DNA of 64,000 nt from Arenicola marina (GCA_964019135.1 OZ025253.1:12219059-12283058); one strand, 5' to 3'. Positions 21,101 through 33,160 are shown, counted from the first letter of the stretch. Made by a program: numbers and translations. Notes: generated by a model not told the origin, from the letters alone.

Positions 21101-24059
21101 AAAATCATGGCAAGCTTTGAGGCTGTAGTGGGGACTTCTTACTCAAAATCTTGTGGTTCTTTAGGGTTGAACATTAAGTAACCAAGCCATATATTATGTT
21201 CTGTATGGCATGTATTACACAACATTTAGTGGGTCTGAAGCTATGGATTACATGTAATTTTAGTGCCTCAGATTCTTACTGTATTCATTACTTTTATATA
21301 AAAATTAGTAATATTTTATTGCAAGAAATCTGTTTAGCTCTACATTGGTGATCTCTTGTAGATATGGTGACACGGAAGACCTTAGTATTGGATTTAGATG
21401 AGACACTGATTCACTCTCATCACGATGGTGTGCTCAGACAGACAGTCAAACCAGGAACACCACCTGACTTTGTACTTAAGGTACAGTAAAATACAGTAGC
21501 ACTTACAGTTACTGCAGATTTATAATTGTATATGATAGTGATACATTGTCATTCCTTATTGTCCTTGCGTTTGGAGCCTTTAGTACATGGATTGCAAGAT
21601 ATGCTCATGATAACATTGCCTTATATTATATTAGCCAATTTACATATAAATGATAATCTATAAACTTATATCTGTTATGGTTTCCGGTGGAGAGCATTGA
21701 TTTCATGTTGTTTTTCTTCTCCTTTCAGGTGGTTATAGACCGCCACCCTGTCAGATTTTTTGTACATAAGCGGCCACATGTTGATTTCTTCTTGGAAATT
21801 GTAAGTACCAGAATTCTGGCATCTCTGGGTTTAATTAGCGTTATTTTCTCGAAGTTTTTTTTTGTTCCTGGAGACGACGTCACTGTTGGTGTAAATACAT
21901 GGATCAAACTGAAATTTGTAATTATACCTGTACAACACATAACCTTGGTACGTGGATTGGCATTTCAGCTATGTTGTTTGTAGGGAGGACCCATACGTCA
22001 GGTATATTGATGGCTGCAAGTACCCACCGTACAATCGGTCAACGAAAATGTTGATCTGGCAGTTTAAAACAGGGTCCAGGAACTCTTTATGTAATGGGAT
22101 GAAGGGAATGTGACGCGATGGCGAGGCCCGGGGATCGAACTGTTGGACATTGATCTGATGCTGAGTGTGCTAGCAACGGAGCTAAGGAGGTGTCCCATTG
22201 TCCTGTACTGAAATGTGTCACATACCCTATTATCGCTCGCTTGTACAATCGTGACCTAGCTAGTTGCTACAGTTGTGCAAATACTTCTGAGACAATGATA
22301 AGCCTTCTATCGTCAGTTACTGACAGTTTGGGAAAGCCGAAAATCTACAACGGTTTCAGTGTTTCTGTCTCTGTTATGCAATTACAATCGTTCCCGCAGA
22401 CATCTTATGCCTAGACAGGGTCAATGCGTCTTTAACTGCGCATATGGCATGGTATGGCCTTAAAGTTGAAATTGCCTTCAAATCCCAATTAAATGACATT
22501 GAAAATAAGATTAAGATCATTTTGAATTCGACAGGTTTCGCAGTGGTACGACTTGGTGGTGTTCACAGCGAGTATGGAGATATACGGAGCCGCAGTGGCC
22601 GACCGATTAGATAAAAACCGAGGCATTTTGAAACGGCGGTATTATCGACAGGTGAGTAAATAAAACAAAGCACTATCGACAGGTATGTAACGGACAGTTC
22701 TTAACGACAGGTCAGTAACCGTCAGATCTTAACGACAGGTGAATAACAGATATATGTTAACGACAGGTGAGTAAGGGACAGATCTTAACGACAGGTGAGT
22801 AAGGGACAGATCTTAACGACAGGTGAGTAACGGATATATGTTAACGACAGGTGAGTAAGGGACAGATCTTAACGACAGGTGAGTAAGGGACAGATCTTAA
22901 CGACAGGTGAGTAACGGATATATGTTAACGACAGGTGAGTAAGGGACAGATCTTAACGACAGGTGAGTAAGGGACAGATCTTAACGACAGGTGAGTAAGG
23001 GACAGATCTTAACGACAGGTTAGTAACGGACAGATCTCAGCGATGCGTCAATAACTTACAGAGCTACTATTAGCAGAGATACTATCGACTAGCGAGTAAC
23101 AGGCATGACATTAATGACGATATATGAACCATTTTTATGTGAATAGAAGGCTAGATGCGGAGGTCACCCATACTACCGTTAGGTCTTGTTACATTCGGAA
23201 TTACCTTGGTTGTGGTAGCGGGGAAGAGCGGATATGTCATGCAACTTACCATTTTATTTTCAGCACTGTAACTTAGACTTTGGAAGCTACACAAAAGATT
23301 TATCAGCGATCACCAATGATCTGTCGAGTGTCTTTATCCTGGACAACTCACCAGGCGCATACAAGGCATATCCAAGTAAGTTTTTGTGAGGTTTTTCTTG
23401 TCCGGATAAGAATTTATTGTTAGTGTCTCCAAGAAAGGTCATATAACATATGTAGGGCCATAGGATTTAGAGTTTGAATTGGTAGTGTCACTCAGGAGGT
23501 TCACATCACATGTAGCGGGGTGGGATGTAGAGTTTCTTCCACATCGATACGATTAGATTGTGTTCAGTGAAAAGAGAATCCATATTTTAACCACATGGAT
23601 ACAAAGTTATATTGCAATCAAACAAGGATCTTCTAGTGGCCTGGTGGATAGCGCGCTTGGCTATTGTCGAGTGTGCTGTCCCCTTACGAAAAGTAGGGAG
23701 TTACTCCCGGAGACCTGGCTCCTCGCTCCATTGACCCTTCCCATTTTCACAATATGAGGGGGTCTCCTTGGTGTTGTGGTTAGCGCACTAGACCGCAGAT
23801 AAATAGGTCATATGATCTAACAATTTTAATATAACTCCTACTTGAATCAATATTAATTATTCTGCAATGAAATAATGGTATTGAATCTCGGCACTTTCTT
23901 TGACTTTCAGACAATGCAATCCCCATTAAGTCGTGGTTCTCGGACCCCGCGGACACGGCGTTGCTCAGCCTGTTGCCCGTACTTGACGCCCTCAGGTTCG
24001 TCTCCGACGTGCGCTCGGTCTTCAGCCGCAACCTCCACCTCCACCGGTTGTGGCAATAG
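18070..24059 (+). CDS. CTDNEP1: CTD nuclear envelope phosphatase 1 (Dullard)
   Basis: Seven exons (18070-18168, 20840-20906, 21362-21480, 21729-21800, 22535-22651, 23264-23375, 23911-24059) total 735 nt and encode 244 residues, the length I know for vertebrate CTDNEP1. Residues about 8-30 are a hydrophobic membrane anchor ([16 protein letters not shown]). The HAD/FCP1 catalytic motif is [16 protein letters not shown], with DxDxT nucleophile and acid aspartates. Later family blocks are [45 protein letters not shown] and [20 protein letters not shown], and the protein ends NLHLHRLWQ. The family dephosphorylates lipin at the nuclear envelope and endoplasmic reticulum, controlling lipid synthesis and, in embryos, BMP signalling. 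All splice sites are GT-AG and phases agree throughout. Confidence 0.97.
18400..19190. repeat. Diverged direct and inverted repeats in CTDNEP1 intron 1
   Basis: Blocks with GTTATGAGGTCC plus CGCGAAAAGA or CGCAAAAAGACGATTACGTA and TTTAATCAGCAT occur near 18590-18640 and 18885-18945. An inverted version (AATCGTCTTTTTGCGAAAAG) lies near 19128-19150. TGCTTTAAGTGTCTTTTC-type blocks are repeated at about 19012 and 19070. Probably decayed foldback transposon copies. Confidence 0.6.
19256..19947. mobile_element. Non-autonomous DNA transposon with long TIRs, copy 2
   Basis: Same family as 16893-17621 but with the interior inverted: the block with GCCACCTGGCG and CGCTAGAGGGC reads in the opposite direction. 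The ends are TTGGTACAAGTGCCCCC on the left and GGGGGCACTTGCGCCAA on the right. The flanks carry GGCGGCAGC at 19247-19255 and 19948-19956, a perfect 9-bp direct repeat. It lies inside intron 1 of CTDNEP1. Confidence 0.85.
19957..20839. other. Rest of CTDNEP1 intron 1
   Basis: AT-rich intronic DNA with no clear repeat. It ends in the acceptor ACATTTTCAG. Confidence 0.6.
20840..20906 (+). CDS. CTDNEP1: CTDNEP1 exon 2
   Basis: Encodes [22 protein letters not shown], matching the post-anchor segment of the family. The acceptor is ATTTTCAG|ATC and the donor GGCTCA|GTAAGT at phase 1. Confidence 0.93.
21362..21480 (+). CDS. CTDNEP1: CTDNEP1 exon 3 (catalytic DxDxT)
   Basis: Holds [20 protein letters not shown], the phosphatase signature. 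The acceptor is CTCTTGTAG|ATATGG and the donor CTTAAG|GTACAG at phase 0. Direct splicing from exon 2 keeps frame. Confidence 0.97.
21729..21800 (+). CDS. CTDNEP1: CTDNEP1 exon 4
   Basis: [24 protein letters not shown], nearly identical to the vertebrate protein. CCTTTCAG|GTGG acceptor and GAAATT|GTAAGT donor, phase 0. Confidence 0.97.
21801..22534 (+). other. CTDNEP1 intron 4, with a reverse tRNA-like SINE fragment near 22105-22195
   Basis: On the minus strand the stretch reads CCTTAGCTCCGTTGCTAGCA and then GTTCGATCCCCGGG, resembling tRNA A and B boxes. It fits a decayed tRNA-derived SINE of a family not otherwise seen here. The rest of the intron shows nothing. Confidence 0.5.
22535..22651 (+). 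CDS. CTDNEP1: CTDNEP1 exon 5
   Basis: [20 protein letters not shown], then [19 protein letters not shown]. The donor CGACAG|GTGAGTAA is the founder sequence of the tandem array that follows. Confidence 0.97.
22641..23040 (+). repeat. Minisatellite seeded by the 5' splice site of CTDNEP1 exon 5
   Basis: After the true donor there are 13 further copies of CGACAGGTGAGTAA or close variants (GTATGT, GTCAGT, GTGAAT, GTTAGT) in a unit of about 28 bp (AGATCTTAACGACAGGTGAG). Every copy keeps the last six exonic bases followed by a donor-like GT. In the exon frame the first intronic codons reach a stop at once (GTG AGT AAA TAA), so use of the decoys would truncate the protein. Confidence 0.95.
23264..23375 (+). 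CDS. CTDNEP1: CTDNEP1 exon 6
   Basis: [20 protein letters not shown] followed by [17 protein letters not shown]. The acceptor is ATTTTCAG|CAC and the donor TATCCAA|GTAAGT at phase 1. Confidence 0.96.
23625..23815 (+). mobile_element. Decayed tRNA-derived SINE fragments
   Basis: TTACGAAAAGTAGGGAGTTA and CTCCCGGAGACCTGGCTCC match the body of SINE family 1. Next to it, CTCCTTGGTGTTGTGGTTAG and GCACTAGACCGCAGAT match the tRNA-like unit that is tandemly repeated at 47600-48070. Confidence 0.6.
23911..24059 (+). CDS. CTDNEP1: CTDNEP1 exon 7 (C-terminus)
   Basis: [20 protein letters not shown], then [20 protein letters not shown] and LHLHRLWQ before TAG. The acceptor is TTGACTTTCAG|ACAATG. Confidence 0.97.
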
Positions 24060-24354
24060 CGCCCCTCCTCCCTGCTTACGCCCCCCCCCCCCAGTCTCAA
24101 CCCCTCACCTCACTCTCGGCCCGGTTCCATCGAAGACCAGCGCTCACGTGACACCAGGATATTCCCGTGAAACACTCTTTCCGCAAGTCGGGACGTATCG
24201 TCCCATTTTAGAGGTCATCGGAAGGGCAACGTTGCGGCAAGAAATGATGAGCGGATATTTGTCGGGAATCTGGTAGAACACATCTGTCTGTATACCTGAT
24301 GAATTCGTGTTCTGCGATGTGTACACCTGGTGAACATGTGTTCTGTAATGTGTA
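24060..24354 (+). other. CTDNEP1: Probable start of the CTDNEP1 3' UTR
   Basis: Sequence after the stop codon. No AATAAA signal is evident before the minisatellite at 24355, so the transcript may run through the repeats. Confidence 0.4.
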
Positions 24355-25070
24355 AACCTGAGCAAGCTGGACTCATGTGTGCATCTAGTGTACATATCGG
24401 ACCATGTGTACCATGTGTGCATCTAGTGTACATCTGTCGGGCCATGTGTGCCATGTGTGCATCTAGTGTACATCTGTCGGACCATGTGTGCATCTAGTGT
24501 ACATCTGTCAGACCATGTGTGCCATGTGTGCATCTAGTGTACATCTGTCGGACCATGTGTACATCTAGTGTGCATCTGTCGGACTATATGTACCATGTGT
24601 GCATCTAGTGTACATCTGTCGGGCCATGTGTGCATCTAGTGTACATCTGTCGGACCATGTGTGCCATGTGTGCATCTAGTGTACATTTGTCGGACCATGT
24701 GTGCATCTAGTGTGCATCTGTCGGACCATGTGTGCATCTAGTGTACATCTGTCGGACCATGTGTGCCATGTGTGCATCTAGTGTACATCTGTCGGACCAT
24801 GTGTGCATCTAGTGTACATCTGTCGGACCATGTGTGCCATGTGTGCATCTGGTGTACATCTGTCGGACCATGTGTGCATCTAGTGTACATCTGTCAGGCC
24901 ATGTGTGCGTCTAGTGTACATCTGTCGGACCATATGTACATATAGTGCACATCTGTGGGAACATCTGTGCCTCTATTGTACATCTGTCGAACCATGTGTG
25001 CATCTAATGTACATATGTGGAACATTGTGTGCCATGTGTGCCTCTAGTGTACATTTGTCGGAGGCGTGTA
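24355..25070. repeat. Minisatellite, ~31/40-bp units (ATGTGTGCATCTAGTGTACA)
   Basis: About twenty units containing CCATGTGTGCATCTAGTGTA and CATCTGTCGGA. Some units carry an extra CCATGTGTG block, so 31-bp and 40-bp versions alternate. The frames on both strands are artefacts. Confidence 0.95.
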
Positions 25071-25689
25071 GATTATCATACATGTCCCGGTCGCATGCTG
25101 GCCGCTGGCGCGGAAACTGTTTGTCCGCGTCTTGCGCACCAGAATCCCTGGGATAGTCAGTTGTGGCCCCATGACTACCTGGATAAAAGCTATAGGTCCG
25201 TGGTTTGCTCGCCGGCTATGAGATCGCTGTTTTACGTTCTTACGTGGCTCCATCTATTGTCAATGGACACCGGATCGTCCGTGCAATGGCACCCGACCTA
25301 TTTCTTTGCGTGAGTTTTTATTCCCCCCCCCCATACGCACCTGCTGCTCTCGCCCGTCAAGCGTGGTGTGTGTGTGTTGTCTGGTTTATCATCAGTAGTA
25401 TTGCTTGTCACTGATATATATTTTTTTGTGATTTTCCTTTCGCTTATAGAGCTATTGCATTGTGATATCGAGTCTTAGTTAGGAGTCGATGTGATGTAGG
25501 TGAACCTGTTCCTTTTCCTGATCTCTCAGTGGGATTAAGAGGCTTGTATTTGTTGTAGCTGTCTGGTGGGGGATGGTACAAATGGGTGGGGCGGCGTGGT
25601 GTGAGGCTCACTTTGTGTACGCGGCGGGGTCAACGGTTTACACCGCTTAGCTGGTTCAGGCGCGTCAGTAAAGGGTCCACATGTGTAGG

Positions 25690-26445
25690 CAAAAATAGTC
25701 CAGACCTGAACGTAGCGTGGTGCAGACCTGTACGTAGCGTGATTCAGACCTGAACGTAGCGTGGTCCAGACCTGAACGTAGCGCGGTCCAGACCTGTACC
25801 TAGCGTGGCCCAGACCTGTACGTAGTGGGGTCCAGACCTGTACGTAGCGTGGTCCAGACCTGTACGTAGCGTGGTCCAGACCTGTACGTAGCGTGGTCCA
25901 GACCTGTACGTAGCGTGGTCCAGACCTGCACTTAGCGCGGTCTAGACCTGTACGTAGTGGGGTCCAGACCTGTACGTAGCGTGGTCCAGACCTGTACCTA
26001 GCGTGGCCCAGACCTGTACGTAGTGGGGTCCAGACCTTACGTAGCGTGGTCCAGACCTGTACGTAGCGTGGTCCAGACCTGTACGTAGCGTGGCCCAGAC
26101 CTGTACGTAGCGTGGTTCAGACCTGTACGTAGCGTGGTCCAGACCTGAACGTAGCGCGGTCCAGACCTATACGTAGCGTGGTCCAGACCTGTACGTAGCG
26201 TGGCCCAGACCTGTACGTAGCGTGGTTCAGACCTGTACGTAGCGTGGTCCAGACCTGTACGTAGCGTGGTCCAGACCTATACGTAGCGTGGTCCAGACCT
26301 GTACGTAGCGTGGTCCAGACCTGTACGTAGCGTGGTTCAGACCTGTACGTTGCGTGGTTCAGACCTGTACGTAGCGTGGTCCAGACCTGTACGTAGCGTG
26401 GTTCAGACCTGTACGTAGCGTGGTTCAGACCTGTACGTAGCGTGC
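25690..26445. repeat. Minisatellite, 22-bp unit
   Basis: About 34 units of CAGACCTGTACGTAGCGTGG TC with rare variants (TACCTAGC, AACGTAGC, GTAGTGGG). The 120-residue minus-strand frame is the repeat read through. Confidence 0.96.
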
Positions 26446-29400
26446 CTGAGCGTGCACATGGCGTAGCCTGGGCGTTCACGTGTTAAACGGAGAAAAATCA
26501 TGTGCAATTGACAAGGTAGCATATCATTGTATAACCTGGGGTAAGTTGACGTGTCAGTACAGTGTCTTGTGGTTGGATCAAGAAAGCGTGATTTGTTGTC
26601 CGTGACTATTTGTGTAACTACACAAGTGAAGCAGTCAACGTGTATTGATTACTATTTGGTTGGGGGGTGGGGTGGGGGGTGACTGTAGAGCGAGGCGGTG
26701 GCTTCTACGTCACACTATAGCACAACACACATATGTCGGTAACTTGTATTTTACAGCGTTCCCGATTCTTTGCTTCCCTATTCGGAGAGTTGTAAGACGA
26801 CCTCGTAAGCAAAAATGGGTGCATGTTTTTGAGCTTACGAGGCAAAGTGCAAGGACCTGATGCCTGAAAGGCAAGCTGCGTTAGTAAAGTAGCTAACTTT
26901 TTCTGGCTCCCTACTACATTTATAGCAACAAGGAACGTTGCAATGCTTAAAGTCATAAAACGGTCGCCAGTCATTGCTTAATGTAACTAAATTTGTTCGC
27001 AAGCCTCGGTAATTGTAATTTTTATAAGATGGGATGTGTGACGCATGAGAACATTTGTCTCAACTCAATTCTTCAGGGACATTTTATTGATTAGTATCAG
27101 TTTGGTTATATGCAATACTAAGAGGTTTTGAATACCCTTAACTCTGCGTTGTATAGTAGTCAAATAACTGTTTTGTTAAGGTTCGTTGTAGGTTACGTGG
27201 CATCAAAGCAAACGTTGTATATGTTTATCATGTACCATTACTCACTCTGGGGTATGTTCGTGAATGACACATTTTAGGTAACTACCATTTCTACCAAAGG
27301 TGTCCTGCTTTAATCATCACAGTAAGTCTGATCTTAACCGTGGGTACATGGCATTCATTAAAAGTGCGAAATTATGGTCTGTAATGGCCGAGGTCTTTGA
27401 TAACATGCGCTGAAATAGGCCCTGGTGTTATGTAGTTTCTCTTTAACCTCAGAGACTTCATGTTTAATATTGCAGAACAAAGACCTATTCAAACTAAAAG
27501 TTGCTTGAAATGGTTGCAATGGCTGAAATGACATAAATTAATACGGCTTGGCATCCTCGACAAATACGAGACAGGTCTTGTTTGGTGACGTGTGTTTGTG
27601 GCTTTCGGTTTTCAAGGGCGTTATTTGTGCGCAAGGCTGTGTGAAACGCGAGCTGTGTGAATCTAAGTATCGGGCACTGGAGCGAGGAGCGGTTGCCATA
27701 TAAGCGGTTGCCATGTAAGCGGTTGCCATGGCAGTGGTCGCCTTTGGATGCCGTCTCCTGTCGCCTCGATCTTGTTAATACTGCAGTCCAATGAGCAGTC
27801 GTTGTTTACTATAAATAATGAAGTTGTTGTCGTGATGAAAATGTACATAGATTGTAAATAGCCCGATAAACAATGAATACAGTGTACAGAGAGATACCAA
27901 TACCACCCTGTTTGTTACAGGCAATACAGTGATGTTCTTAAAGTGCCACAGGGGGGAGGGGGGTCACCTCCTGCAAATATTGCTTCGGTACCGAAGGCAC
28001 TCTTTAGGTATGCGACCAGGAAAGCTTGAATGAATCGTGACTGGTATGGTGAACTATCGGCCTCGGTACTGTGGGTCGTCAGGTTGGCTACTCGCGCGGA
28101 TCCAGACTGGCCATTAGTGGGGCATTAGACTGCAGGACTACTGATGAAGCCTCAGAATGATTATGGCTGGAGCGATTCGCATGAATCCATAGCGGGGAAT
28201 GAAAGGAATTGATATTAAAGTCGACAGTTTTCGTTGCAACTACGGTCTTTTTCCCTCGTCACGGAGATTGCATGTCCCGCCGTGACGTCATGTGTCGCCG
28301 GAGCACGAGGAGACTGCCGAGAGGGGCTACAGCCAGGAAGCGTTGAACCCTCCAGGGCTAAAGGTCATTCCATCTCATACGGGAGAATTATTATTTACAT
28401 ACCCCGGCATTGTTTTCCTGGTTTTTTTCCGCCACAAGACCTGTCGCCCTACATACGTTGTGAACAGCGTTCTTGTGTTACCCTTATGCCCAATTAAGAT
28501 TATTATATAAGGTTTTAGCCATTGAATGTCAGCCCGTATCCAGAGATCGTGGCGAATTTTGTTTGAACCCCTTGCGTGCACTTTGAAAACCTTGTCAAAT
28601 AAATCGGTAATACAATATGTTATTGTTATTTTTTATTGTACATTGTATCCGCTTCTACAACGTGTCTCTACACACACTATTTGGGAAGGCACCACTGTAG
28701 TCTGAAGTAGAAATTCATTCCAGAATTCCTGCAAGAAAAAGGGAAAGAAAGATCACATAGGCAACAAATCCCAAGGATGTGTAACGTAGGTCTGACCGTT
28801 CGTTTGGGCACCCATTAAGTTTATTCGGAAACCATTGTTTCCCTGATTTTATGCGCGCCTCCGCTGCTTTTTATTTCACGTAAAATCGGAAGTGCTCGTT
28901 CACGATATCATATCCTAGTAACCTAATCGCCATACCATAAAGAAGTTCTTCAAAGGCCACTGGTTGCCGAATGATGAACAACGGCGCTAAGAAGCCCCGG
29001 GCTTCACCCACAGTAGTCCCATATGAGACGGGTGTTGCGTGAAACCAACGTCACATGGGGCTACACCCACAGATACAATCCGCGGTCCACGCGAATGTCC
29101 CTCCTGTATCTATCATAATGGCACCGTACGAGCTTATGGAGCGGACAGGGTCTAAATATCATGTATTTTATATAAAAGGGGCTTACTTCTGCATGCCACA
29201 CCGGGATTCATCCTCTTATACCAAAGAGGTCTAACGTTTACTTAATGAATGTCAAGTTGCGCTGAAGAGGTAATTTGGTATTGTGGAAAGCAGGAATCTG
29301 GATCATGAACAAAATAAAGTAACCTCGTTAAATAATATGGAGTCCCATATGTGTTTTATCGTCCCGTGAACTGCCGTATTTCTCCGTTCGGCCCGGGCAT

Positions 29401-29454
29401 GCAGAACATGTTAGCTGGCATCGGGCGCGAACGACATGAATGTCACACGCGGAA
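26446..29454. other. Intergenic DNA, no supported gene
   Basis: Contains a GCGGTTGCCAT repeat (about 27687-27730) and an AATAAA near 28600. No domain-bearing frame is seen. Confidence 0.4.
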
Positions 29455-29690
29455 CCGTCACCGACTGGGCTGGTAACTCGATGTATTCTGGTACGGGTTT
29501 GGCTTGGTATCTGGGCCGTTATAATAACACCCCTCCTCGCCAAAGTCGTAAGTGAAAAAGATAGCTGCGTCAAGTGTAACCAGGGTGTTCTGAAATAGCC
29601 GTGGTGACGGTGAGGATTCCCCCATGGTGTTGGGTATCGATGAGGACACATGCACACACCGGCGAATCCGCGATTTTCCGTAGTTGACGG
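29455..29690 (-). other. Possible orphan coding exon
   Basis: A minus-strand frame reads TLVTLDAAIFFTYDFGEEGC and then YYNGPDTKPNPYQNTSSYQ before a stop. Its composition looks protein-like rather than repeat-derived. No splice partner or family is recognised. Confidence 0.25.
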
Positions 29691-30999
29691 AGTGGGAGTG
29701 ACGTTATAGTAATCCCCAGTCCGGGCCAAGGTAGGTGCGGATCCGATGTCCGTACGAATTAATTCAATTGTGATTAATTAGGGAAGTCGAAGCCAAATTA
29801 CTTGTGAACTTTGTTTTCGAGTTGGATCGAGATCAAAGGGGCTGACGCGCTTTGAGCTTGACCCCGTATGTCATATTGAAATAATTTTTCGCGTAACTCC
29901 TTCATTCCAATCATACAATAGAATATTTTGTAATTCTGCATCGAAAATGCCCCCCCCCCCCCCCCCCTCAATTTCCAAATTATTATTTGAAAGAGCTGCT
30001 CAGTCACACCACAATTAAATTTCATATCAGCTTAATTAATTGCTCATAAGGACTCAACATATTTACTGGGTATAGCTGCAGTAGGCCTATAACCCCAGGG
30101 GTGGGGGGGGGGGGGGGCAATTAATGCTGAGTTTGGGTGCGGGCGTTCCGCGGCAAAGCCCCCGTCATTTTCACCGCTGAAATCGGATCGGGCGGGGCGT
30201 TTTACCGCTAAAATTTGCTCAAAAAGGATCTATTTTCGCGAGAATTAACCCGGCTCTATGAACGAACATTTTCAAAGCCGCCAGCCCCCACCCCGGTCGC
30301 AATTTAGTTTTAAAATATCCGCTATAGGAATATATGGGTATCTTTTTCATCACAAATATCGGCTCTCTCAGGCATCAAGGCACCGGCGGACACCCCCTCC
30401 CACCGGGTTTGTATAATTGTGCCCTAGCTCTCCTCCCCTCCACCCCCACCCCCTGGGCCTATAACTATAAGAAAACTACAAAGTTGTAAGACACCATATC
30501 TATCTACTTTATCTTATTCCACAAGGACTTTAAAAAAACATTCCTTTCATATACAAAATTTTAAACGCTCAATATCTTTTAACATCTTTTAAGTTAAATT
30601 AACATTTCTGCAGCGGTGGTTGCATGCAGCAGTTCATGCCGGGCGGACAAGCGAGGCGGGGGCATCCCCATCTGGCGTCATAACACGTCAGAAGGAGACT
30701 CGCGTGCTATAAATAACTTCGAATGTTGGGAGTCCCAATGGCAATGCACCTGGTCTACAGTCTACCTTAATAGTCACATTATATCAAAACAATCCCTTTT
30801 GTGGTGTAATGCTCACACAATTGGCAAATTAAAAAGTAATATTTTGAATGGGCCTTTATGTTTGGTGAAACTGTCCACGCACTTTAAACACTATTTCTAC
30901 GTATTGTCGGAACTACTTTTGTAGATGTGGCTGCACTCAGCCTGCAAGAGCGCATAAGAGAGGCACGCTGATTGGTGTGAAACTTTGTGAGGTTCACCG
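29691..30999. other. Intergenic DNA with poly-C/poly-G tracts, 5' of HDLBP
   Basis: Holds a 20-base C tract (29949-29968) and a G tract (30102-30117). A segment at 30120-30300 with CTCTATGAACGAACATTTTC resembles one at 63230-63350, marking a dispersed repeat. Confidence 0.45.
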
Positions 31000-31080
31000 T
31001 TGGCCAATTAGAAAACGTGAGACATTCGCGGAGGGATCTCCAATGGAACAACCTCGTTTTGGGATCTGTCATTCGTACGT
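31000..31080 (+). other. HDLBP: Probable first (non-coding) exon of HDLBP
   Basis: The sequence ends in a strong donor TACGTG|GTGAGTAC. The next candidate exon is only 85 bp away. The transcription start is not visible, so the left limit is arbitrary. Confidence 0.4.
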
Positions 31081-31165
31081 GGTGAGTACAGTGGTGCTGT
31101 AAGATAACTTTGCCAGATTTTATACCTTTCCTCGGTACTTACTTAATTATTCACGTTTATTTCAG

Positions 31166-31236
31166 AACAGACAGAGGAAATCGGAGCGGAGAACTCACGC
31201 TTCATTCCTAGGACGGACCTGCCCGGATACAGTACT
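31166..31236 (+). other. HDLBP: Probable 5' UTR exon of HDLBP
   Basis: 71 bp between TTTATTTCAG|AACAG and CAGTACT|GTAAGTAT, both good splice sites. It has no long frame. The first coding exon begins after a good acceptor at 34587. Confidence 0.5.
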
Positions 31237-32517
31237 GTAAGTATCACTTTGAAGTTGACACGTTGTGCGTGGCTGTTCGTGCAGCGTGACATCAGATAGG
31301 ACTTGGTCTGGCGTCTACCGCTTGTCGACGTGGACGTCTTACGAGGCCACCGGTGTCCTTTAATTTACACCCTTGCACTGCTGTTTACTGCTGGTGTCTT
31401 AAAAGTCCACAACGTTAGAAAAGAGAAACTGAATGCAATTGTATCCTTTGACTGTGGTCATTGCCAATTTTGTATCTGTTCAAAACATTTCTCAATTTTC
31501 TGAATGAACAAATAAAAGTCAACACTGAACAGGCTTGGACTTCCACATGTCTACACACGACACTCTACACTACAAGTTTAGTTACTAGTCTACAGTCAGA
31601 CAGTTTAGTTTACAGTCATCGGTGTCAACACATAGATTAAGAATGGAACTGTGGACCTTCAAACCAGAAAGGGGTCTAAATTTAGTGTATATGCTAATAA
31701 ATTTGCCTTGATAAATTGGGATTCACTCTTTACCTTCAAACTTAAATGGTTAACAATGGCATTTTACACCAAGGAGCTGGTTATTTTCTTAAATTTTTAA
31801 TATGGCTCTTAGTATAATATAGGAAATTATATAACTGAATCAATAATATACTTAACTATTAAGTTATAAAATAATAAATTTATTATAAGTTCTAAATTCT
31901 AAAATATTAAATAATAAAATTATTTTTATTATTTGCTAGTAAATAATTTGTCATTAAATTTCATTAATAATAATAATAATAACCAAATTTACATGGTGGG
32001 AAGTTTGGATATTTGCAGCATACAGAATTATACCCAGGTATTTTCATGGGATGAACAGTACAAGTAAATACAAGCCACATGCTCAAGGATATTTTTTGTT
32101 CTCTTTGCATCCAGTCACACCAATGTAAAAGTTTCACTGGTATATGTCACACCTTCAGTGTGAGATTCGCCCATGCATTGAAGCACTGTATGCATGACAT
32201 AGCAGTTGATATATAGCTTTAAGCTGGATGTAGAAGAATTTAGCTTTGCTGCCCATATGAAATTTTACCATGGTAAATATGCTATGATATACCATGGTAC
32301 AGTTACTATGGTATTTTCGACTTTTGTACCATGGTACATTACCAAATGAAATTGTACCATACTAAATGTGCTATGATATACCATGGTACATTTACTATAG
32401 TATTTTTCGACAGTTGTACCATGGTATTCTATAGTAGATTTTACCATGGTACATATACTGCGTTATCTTAGTAATGGTAGATTTATCGGATTGAGGTACT
32501 AGCCTTGTGTCACATTG

Positions 32518-32860
32518 CAGGGACAGACATTAACTTTGGATGTCACCTGTCCTGTCAGTCATGTGGTGACCTGCCCCCCTGAAAGTTTACCTATCCTATC
32601 AAATTGAGAAACAACATTGTGAATACAACTAATACACACTTTGCAAAATCAGGTTACGAAAAGCAAAAGCCTATGATTTAGAGCAAAGTTTTATGATGTC
32701 ATATTGTCAGGGGCCAAAAAAAAAAGCTACTTGTAATTGCTGAATAGCGAAAGATCGCAGTCTAAATATTCACCTGCCCCGTCGGGCATACAACCAGTAT
32801 TTTGACCTGTCCGACCCTGAAATTCAACTGTCCTGGGCAGTCAGTTATGTCTCTCCCTGC
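32518..32860. mobile_element. Nested MITE inside the foldback element
   Basis: The ends GCAGGGACAGACATTAACT and AGTTATGTCTCTCCCTGC are imperfect inverted repeats. The inner arms (GTCACCTGTCCTG, ACTGTCCTGGGCAG) also pair. It interrupts the host element just before its protein-like frame. Confidence 0.65.
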
Positions 32861-33160
32861 GTTGTTGGTTCCACTAAGCTTAGTGCTAAATCACTCAGTC
32901 TGTCCCCTTGGACTGAGGGGTTCAGCAGACAGCATTACAATGCCACTAACTCTGACAAGGTGGTGGTTTTGATGTCAATGCTACAACGGCACATGCCCAA
33001 GCCATTAGACCCTGTATTGTACTGCTCAAACATGCGTGGTGAGAAGCGGTTTAATGGCGAGACCTTCTTTGAGTGTGGCAGTAGTTTCTGGATGAATGGA
33101 TCTTACAACTTACATTGTTGTGTTGGTCTCCATGATAACTGGTACTTCTACATACAATAG
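32861..33160 (+). pseudogene. Protein-like fragment carried by the foldback element
   Basis: A frame open for about 98 codons encodes KLSAKSLSLSPWTEGFSRQH, a middle with MSMLQRHMPKPLDPVLYCSN and a Cys/Trp-rich end ECGSSFWMNGSYNLHCCVGL, then a stop. Composition suggests real coding origin, possibly a captured host exon or decayed transposon protein. No family is recognised. Confidence 0.4.

Noticed and set aside
22641-26445. CRISPR-like regular arrays
   Set aside because: Units are contiguous with no unique spacers, and the setting is a eukaryotic gene.
26117-26479. 120-codon frame repeating TTLRTGLNHATYRS
   Set aside because: Read-through of the 22-bp minisatellite.
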